Both the position numbers and the translations under genes were made by a program. Positions 58,316 through 64,000 of a DNA stretch of 64,000 nt are shown here, piece by piece; the stretch's first letter is position 1; every line of letters begins with the position of its first letter. Location of the stretch: NCBI GenBank assembly GCA_018648325.1, contig JABGRK010000012.1:102549-166548 (forward strand), in the 5' to 3' direction. Under the pieces are notes generated by a model that did no database searches, was not told the DNA's origin, and saw only the letters and a list, made by a program, of their open reading frames with translations. This stretch comes from Chloroflexota bacterium. GTDB lineage: Bacteria; Chloroflexota; Dehalococcoidia; JABGRK01.

Positions 58316-59828
58316 TTGAGCCTCATACGATTTACAATGGCGCTCCTTGTTGCAGCCATGCTGGTTGTGGGTATAGGCTGTAATGCTGGGGTGCGCACAA
58401 ACGAACCTGTTGAAGGGCCAGTTGATAATTCTTCTCTGTCTACCGTAGTGCCTCCTGATACTAACGATATTCCCGAAGATGAGCCTGAACCTGAACCTGA
58501 TCCTGAGCTTGTTGCTTGAGCCTTGGCCTATGCCTGTGATTATGTTTGAACCTGATCCTGAACCGGAAGATATGTGGCCCATTACCAGCTATCATAATGG
58601 TAACTGGAATCCTGATAATTTTATTGCGCTGGATAGACCTCATGACCGTGACATATATATTATGAACGGGGATGGTTCGGAACCGGTAAATCTTACAAAA
58701 GATATAACAACAAACTATTTCTTAGCAGACCTTCCTTCAGAAATAGGCTATATGATGTTCACTCACCCTCAATGGTCACCGGATGGGAGTAAAATCCTTT
58801 TCTGGGGTAGTGCTTACTATGAACCTACTTATTATGAAAGACCGAATCAATTCGGTGGATTAAGTAGTGGCTACGATAGGGAAGTAGCTGACAGTGCATA
58901 CTATGTGATGGATTCGGACGGATCAAATATCATCAGGGTTATTGATTCTGGTTATGATAGGATTTTTTGGTCGCCCGATGGCAAAATCACTGTGGTTTAC
59001 ATAGATAAAGACTATGTGGCAAACGAGCTTACTGAGGCAATAGTGGCAATGGATGCAGATGGCTCTAATTTAACAGAGCTCTTTTTTGAAATAACCCCGG
59101 ATGGCAGGACGTATAATAGGGTTAAGCAGGTATACTGGTCTCCAGATGGAAGTAAACTGGCTTTCATAAGAGATGACCACTTATATACGCTTAACAAAGA
59201 TGGCTCAGATTTGAAAGTACTCAATAGTGATGAAAACAAGATAAACACTTATAGCTGGTCACCGGATAGCTCCAAAATTGGATATGGCATATCTTGGGAA
59301 TTCTACCTAATGAATGCTGACGGTTCCAATCTTGTGGCAGTGTACAAAGCCGATAGTGCTACAATGAGACTTGAGTATTCACGTCGCTGGTCGGCAGATG
59401 GCAGCATAGCGGTGTATCATTTTAACAATTATCTTAATTACTTCGTATATGCAGATGGCAGCATCCAATCAATAGATCATCGTGATAACGGATGGTCTTT
59501 CATATCGCCGGATGGTTCCAAAGTTGCCTTTGAGCAATCCCACGACGTATACGTAATGAACGTTGATGAATCAGATAAAATAAACCTGACAGATAACGAT
59601 ATAGGTGGAAGTTTTCGTCGCTGGTCTGCCGACGGCAGCCAAATATATGTTAAAGCAAGTAGTGCAATATATGCTATAGATACGGATGGTTCAAATGTAA
59701 TTAAGATAATCGACAATCCTGCCGGAGAGTCGACAATAGTAAAAAAGTATTACTGGTCACCTGATAATAGCAAAATACTTGCTGATATAGAAAACAGGGA
59801 TACCTTTGAGATTTTAACCTCGGAATAG
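58316..59828 (+). pseudogene. TolB/PD40-repeat lipoprotein with apparent +1 frameshift after the lipobox/linker region
   Basis: 58316-58519 encodes 'MSLIRFTMALLVAAMLVVGIGCNAG...EPEPEPDPELVA*'; the body (eight 'WSPDGSK'-type repeats) is in the 58479 frame. Removing one T at 'gctTgagcct' rejoins the frames. Confidence 0.65.
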
Positions 59829-59934
59829 AATATCGCATCAAGTTATCCTCAAGTCACCAGCTTCGTTCGTATGTACCATATAATAAGAAACATCCCCTTG
59901 ACTATCGTGCTGTAGCTACCTAAACTGAGGTGCT

Positions 59935-60906
59935 ATGACAACGGTTATCACCGGTGCAACGGGTCACATAGGCGTAAACCTTATTCCGGCGCTGCTTGAG
60001 CAGGGCAGGATGGTTCGCGCTGTAATCCATCGTACCAAGCCAGCAATAGCCGATCCAAACCTTGATGTTGTTAAGGGCGACATAGGTGATGTCGATTCAT
60101 TGTGTCGTGCCTTTGAGGGTGCCGATGTTGTTTATCATCTAGCTGCCGCCATATCGCTGTCCAAGAAGGACTGGCCGCTGGTCGAGAAAACGAATGTCGT
60201 TGGTACGCGCAATGTCGTAGAGGCATGCTTGCGATTGGGTGTCCGTCGTTTAGTGTCTTTTAGCTCCATACATGCTATAGCGGACAATGATGATTGCATC
60301 GACGAGTCCTGTACGCTCAACGATTTGAGCTGCCGCCATCCGTATGACCGCTCCAAGGCCGCTGCTGAAAGGGCACTACGTGATGGAATTGAGCGCGGGC
60401 TGGATACGGTTATCGTCAGTCCGACGGGCGTTATCGGGCCATACGACTGGGCACCATCCTTTATGGGTCAGGCACTTCTCATGATGGTTAGCGGCAAACT
60501 GCCGGCGCGTATTACCGGCGGGTTCAATTGGGTGGATGTGCGCGATGTTGTGGCCGGAGCGATGGCTGCCGAACAGAAGGCGGTAAACGGTGCCAAATAC
60601 ATACTCTCAGGGCACTGGGTGTCTATAGCGGGGATTACACTTGCGGTGCACCAGATCGCAGGGTCCAAGGTGCCGTCTTTTATAATTCCCACAAGGTTTG
60701 TATCTTTTATCGCTCCTTTGGTGGAACTGCTCTATAAGGTAAGAAAGCAACCTGTGCTGTTTACCCGCATGGCCATGGATTCCATTTGTGGTTATGGGCA
60801 GATAAGTCATGACAGGGCGACACGCGAGCTGGGATACAAGCCGCGACGTTTTGAGCAAACAATTTCTGATACACTTGCGTGGTTTGGGCAAAACGGGTAC
60901 ATTTGA
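59935..60906 (+). CDS. NAD-dependent epimerase/dehydratase (extended SDR, 3beta-HSD-like)
   Basis: 'TVITGATGHIGVNLIPALLEQGR', 'VYHLAAAISLSK', 'HPYDRSKAAAERAL', 'FNWVDVRDV'. Confidence 0.93.
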   Translation: MTTVITGATGHIGVNLIPALLEQGRMVRAVIHRTKPAIADPNLDVVKGDIGDVDSLCRAFEGADVVYHLAAAISLSKKDWPLVEKTNVVGTRNVVEACLRLGVRRLVSFSSIHAIADNDDCIDESCTLNDLSCRHPYDRSKAAAERALRDGIERGLDTVIVSPTGVIGPYDWAPSFMGQALLMMVSGKLPARITGGFNWVDVRDVVAGAMAAEQKAVNGAKYILSGHWVSIAGITLAVHQIAGSKVPSFIIPTRFVSFIAPLVELLYKVRKQPVLFTRMAMDSICGYGQISHDRATRELGYKPRRFEQTISDTLAWFGQNGYI

Positions 60907-60923
60907 GGTGAGAAAGGCAGTAA

Positions 60924-61688
60924 TTGAACGAACACACCATTTTTAATGGGCTGATAATAGGCTGGTTTGTGCTGGCAGCGGTAGTATTTATAGCGCTGCT
61001 CTTTTTTGTTGCGCCCTATGGCAGGCACGTGCGAAAAGGGTGGGGACCGACCTTAAGCAATCGCGTCGGCTGGATAGTAATGGAGGCCGGAGCGCCGGTA
61101 ATTCTTGCAGTGTGCTTTGTGCTAAAAGGCAACATAATATCGGTTACTTCGGTGGCCTTTCTTGTGTTGTGGGAAACGCATTATGTTTACCGCTCGTTCG
61201 TCTATCCGTTCACACTGCGCGGAGTCACGGCCAAACGCATGCCGATATCTATTGCGGGTATGGGCGTTTTATTTAACGGCGTAAATGGATATTTGAATGG
61301 TCGTTATATCTTTAATTTATCCGGTGGTTATGCTGAAAGCTGGTTGCGTGATCCGCGCTTTATTATCGGCGTTATTATTTTTATTCTGGGCTACTTGCTC
61401 AACCGCCGTGCCGATCACATACTGCGTAGTTTGCGCAAACCGGGTGAGACCGGATACAAGGTCACGGACAAGTGGCCGTATCAATGGATATCATGTCCCA
61501 ACTATCTGGGTGAGATATTGCAGTGGGTGGGCTGGGCTATTGCCACATGGTCTCTGGCGGGGCTGGCCTTTGTCGTGTGGACGGCGGCTAACCTTATTCC
61601 GCGGGCGCGTGCCAATCACTTATGGTACAGGCGTACTTTTCCCGATTATCCGCCTGAGCGCAAGGCGCTAATACCGCATGTGTGGTAA
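60924..61688 (+). CDS. 3-oxo-5-alpha-steroid 4-dehydrogenase-like membrane protein
   Basis: C-terminus 'GYKVTDKWPYQWISCPNYLGEILQWVGWAIATWSLAGLAFVVWTAANLIPRARANHLWYRRTFPDYPPERKALIPHVW'; multi-TM; TTG start. Confidence 0.88.
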   Translation: MNEHTIFNGLIIGWFVLAAVVFIALLFFVAPYGRHVRKGWGPTLSNRVGWIVMEAGAPVILAVCFVLKGNIISVTSVAFLVLWETHYVYRSFVYPFTLRGVTAKRMPISIAGMGVLFNGVNGYLNGRYIFNLSGGYAESWLRDPRFIIGVIIFILGYLLNRRADHILRSLRKPGETGYKVTDKWPYQWISCPNYLGEILQWVGWAIATWSLAGLAFVVWTAANLIPRARANHLWYRRTFPDYPPERKALIPHVW

Positions 61689-61711
61689 TCTGTTTTTAAA
61701 AAGAGGATGTA

Positions 61712-62467
61712 TTGAGCGAAGCACTCAAACCTTTAAAGTGGTATAAGCAGTTATCTGGCAAGAAGGATCGTCTTACCGAAGGCGCTTTTCTGGTGGAGGG
61801 TCCGCGCGCCGTTGCGCAGGTGATGACGTCGTCACCTGACTCGATAATCGAGATTCTTACCGTCGAAAAGCTTGATGTATCTTTTGACTCTTATCCAACC
61901 AGACTTCTTACTCAAAGCCGGTTAAATTCGATTTGTGCCACGCAGCATCCACAGGGGCCGATCGCGCTCGTTCGTTTGCCCGAGGGAGTTTATTCAGCCA
62001 GTCTGCCTGATAATCTGGGTAGCAGGTTGCTGCTGCTGGAGGACGTGCAGGACCCGGGCAATGTAGGCACGCTTATTCGCACCGCCGCCGCTTTTGGTTT
62101 TGATGGCGTTATCCTAACGTCAAAGTGCGCTGATCCGTTGTCTCCGAAATGTGTTCAGGCCAGCGCCGGTACCGTGCTGTCACTGTGGCTTAGGGTAAGC
62201 GACGATTACATTAGCCTTGCGTCTGATATCCAAGAAAGAGGCTATGCCTTGGTAGCGACGGACCTTGATGGCGATGAGGATATATCGGCACTGGGTAAGG
62301 ATAAATTACTGCTGACGCTGGGCAATGAGGCCGCCGGGTTATCCTCGAATGTTATTGACTTGGCTGACTATCGCATCAAATTTCCTGTTGTAAGCGCTAA
62401 GGCGGAGTCGCTGAACGTGGCGGCATGTGGCGCCATATGCATGTATCTGGCATCGCGCGGGGCATAA
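61712..62467 (+). CDS. TrmH/SpoU family RNA 2'-O-methyltransferase
   Basis: 'LLLEDVQDPGNVGTLIRTAAAFGFDGVIL', 'LLTLGNEAAGLSSNVIDLADYRIKFPVVSAKAESLNVAACGAICMYL'. Confidence 0.95.
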   Translation: MSEALKPLKWYKQLSGKKDRLTEGAFLVEGPRAVAQVMTSSPDSIIEILTVEKLDVSFDSYPTRLLTQSRLNSICATQHPQGPIALVRLPEGVYSASLPDNLGSRLLLLEDVQDPGNVGTLIRTAAAFGFDGVILTSKCADPLSPKCVQASAGTVLSLWLRVSDDYISLASDIQERGYALVATDLDGDEDISALGKDKLLLTLGNEAAGLSSNVIDLADYRIKFPVVSAKAESLNVAACGAICMYLASRGA

Positions 62468-62565
62468 AATCAAGTTTCCATATCTGCTTGTTTTACTCCT
62501 CAAATCACCCTGTTTAGGGCTTCGGATGAGGCCTCCTGCTATGATATAATACAGCTCAACTAACT

Positions 62566-64000
62566 ATGTTTACTCATCTTCATGTACATACCGAATACAG
62601 CCTGCTTGATGGCATGTGCCGCATTCCGTTGGCTATCGCAAAGGCCAAAGAGCTGGGTATGACCAGCCTTGCCATTACCGATCATGGGGCGATGCATGGT
62701 GTTATCGACTTTTATCTGGAGGCTAAAAAGGCCGGTATTAAGCCGATAATAGGTTGTGAAGTATATCTGGCTTCAACCGATCGCCATAACAGGACCACCG
62801 GTCAAAAGGGACCATATCACCTTGTGTTGCTGGTCAAGGACATCGAGGGCTATCGCAATTTGCTCAAGCTGGTCACTCTGTCGAATATGGAGGGATTTTA
62901 CTACAAGCCGAGAGTGGATAAGGAGCTGCTGGAAAAGTATAGCGGGGGGCTTATAGCTCTTTCGGCATGCCTGAAAGGTGAGATACCACAGCTTATTTTA
63001 GAGGGCATGACCGATGAGGCGGACAAGGCGGCGTTGTGGTACAAGCAGGTTTTTGGCGATTTTTATCTTGAGTTGCAGCAACACGACATACCAGCACTGG
63101 CTAAGGCAAACCAGGGGCTTATAGACATGTCTGCAAGGCTGAATCTGCCGCTGGTGGTTACCAACGATTCGCACTACATAAACCAAGCCGACAGTTATGC
63201 TCAGGATGTGTTGCTGTGCATTCAGACCAATGCATCCGTTCATGATGAAAAGCGCATCAGGATGAGTGATGATTCGTATTATCTAAAGAGCGAGCAGGAA
63301 ATGGCGGCCCTTTTCCCGGATATCCCCGAAGCAGTAACAAACACCCAGCGCATTGCTGATATGTGCAATCTTGAGCTTGAGTTTGGGCGCTTGCATCTGC
63401 CGGAGCATGATACACCAAATGGACAAAGCGCGGATGAGTATCTGTCTGAGTTGTGCTGGAAGGGATTGGCTGAGCGCTATACAGACGTGACGCCTGAGAT
63501 TGAGCAGCGCCTTACTTACGAACTGGACGTTATCAAACAGACGCAGTTTGCCAACTACTTTCTTGTAGTCTGGGAGCTGGTTGATTACGTACACGAGAAA
63601 GATATTTATTTCGGTGTTCGAGGGAGTGCCGCTGCCAGTATTGTGCTCTACTGTCTGTACATCACCAGTATCGATCCCATGGCTGGTGCCCTAATTTTCG
63701 AGCGATTCCTCAATATCGAGCGCAAGGAGATGCCTGATATCGATCTCGATTTTCAGGATGATCGCCGTGAAGAGGTGATTGCATGGGTATCACGCAAGTA
63801 CGGCTATGATCATGTGGCCCAAATCATAACATTCGGTACGCTGGGCGCCCGGGCATCGATTCGTGATGTGGGACGGGCGCTGGGTTTTGCCTATGGTGAG
63901 GTTGATCCACTGGCAAAGCTGGTTCCCGCAGCACCACACATGACAATAGAACGTGCTTTTGAGGAGAGCCCGGAATTTAAGAATATGTACAATAGCGATG
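62566..64000 (+). CDS. dnaE: DNA polymerase III alpha subunit, partial (runs off window)
   Basis: ATG 62566 'MFTHLHVHTEYSLLDGMCRI...SLAITDHGAMHGVIDFY', later 'IERKEMPDIDLDFQDDRREEVI'. Absent from the ORF track because it has no stop in the window. Confidence 0.95.
   Translation, partial: MFTHLHVHTEYSLLDGMCRIPLAIAKAKELGMTSLAITDHGAMHGVIDFYLEAKKAGIKPIIGCEVYLASTDRHNRTTGQKGPYHLVLLVKDIEGYRNLLKLVTLSNMEGFYYKPRVDKELLEKYSGGLIALSACLKGEIPQLILEGMTDEADKAALWYKQVFGDFYLELQQHDIPALAKANQGLIDMSARLNLPLVVTNDSHYINQADSYAQDVLLCIQTNASVHDEKRIRMSDDSYYLKSEQEMAALFPDIPEAVTNTQRIADMCNLELEFGRLHLPEHDTPNGQSADEYLSELCWKGLAERYTDVTPEIEQRLTYELDVIKQTQFANYFLVVWELVDYVHEKDIYFGVRGSAAASIVLYCLYITSIDPMAGALIFERFLNIERKEMPDIDLDFQDDRREEVIAWVSRKYGYDHVAQIITFGTLGARASIRDVGRALGFAYGEVDPLAKLVPAAPHMTIERAFEESPEFKNMYNSD

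Noticed and set aside
1-64000. CRISPR arrays, IS elements, rRNA, prophage blocks
   Set aside because: No spacer-repeat periodicity, transposase, rRNA signature or phage structural genes seen; only a truncated integrase.

Overview
64 kb bacterial chromosomal window; gene content suggests Chloroflexota/Dehalococcoidia-like, but taxonomy is inference only. It is gene-dense with mostly housekeeping content: fabZ, a PHP phosphoesterase, ymdB-like, rny, cysS, ispF, ispD, a PIN/TRAM gene, a TIGR03960-type radical SAM gene, gyrA, a complete T-box-controlled trpE-G-orf-D-C-F-B-A operon, a TrmH-family methyltransferase, and dnaE running off the right edge. Accessory and signalling regions: (i) a FecR/PKD surface protein, a CHASE2 adenylate cyclase, a K+ channel and a cyclic-nucleotide-PDE-like MBL protein (0-8 kb). 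(ii) A compact exosortase cassette at 8.2-12.3 kb: secreted three-repeat substrate with a C-terminal VPEWP-TM-RR tail, exosortase, EpsI-like protein, CPBP protease. It is followed by a multi-PAS histidine kinase, and a ~50 bp element is shared upstream of both. The substrate and exosortase reading frames both lack ATG/GTG/TTG where homology and signal-peptide logic require a start; each instead has an ATA codon 6 nt after a Shine-Dalgarno-like sequence. (iii) An integrase remnant beside tRNA-Gly(CCC). (iv) A GAF / nuclease-like / HPRT fusion. (v) An ECF sigma operon whose promoter is duplicated upstream of a TolB-like lipoprotein gene that appears frameshifted. All calls come from reading sequence and supplied translations; no database search or folding was run.
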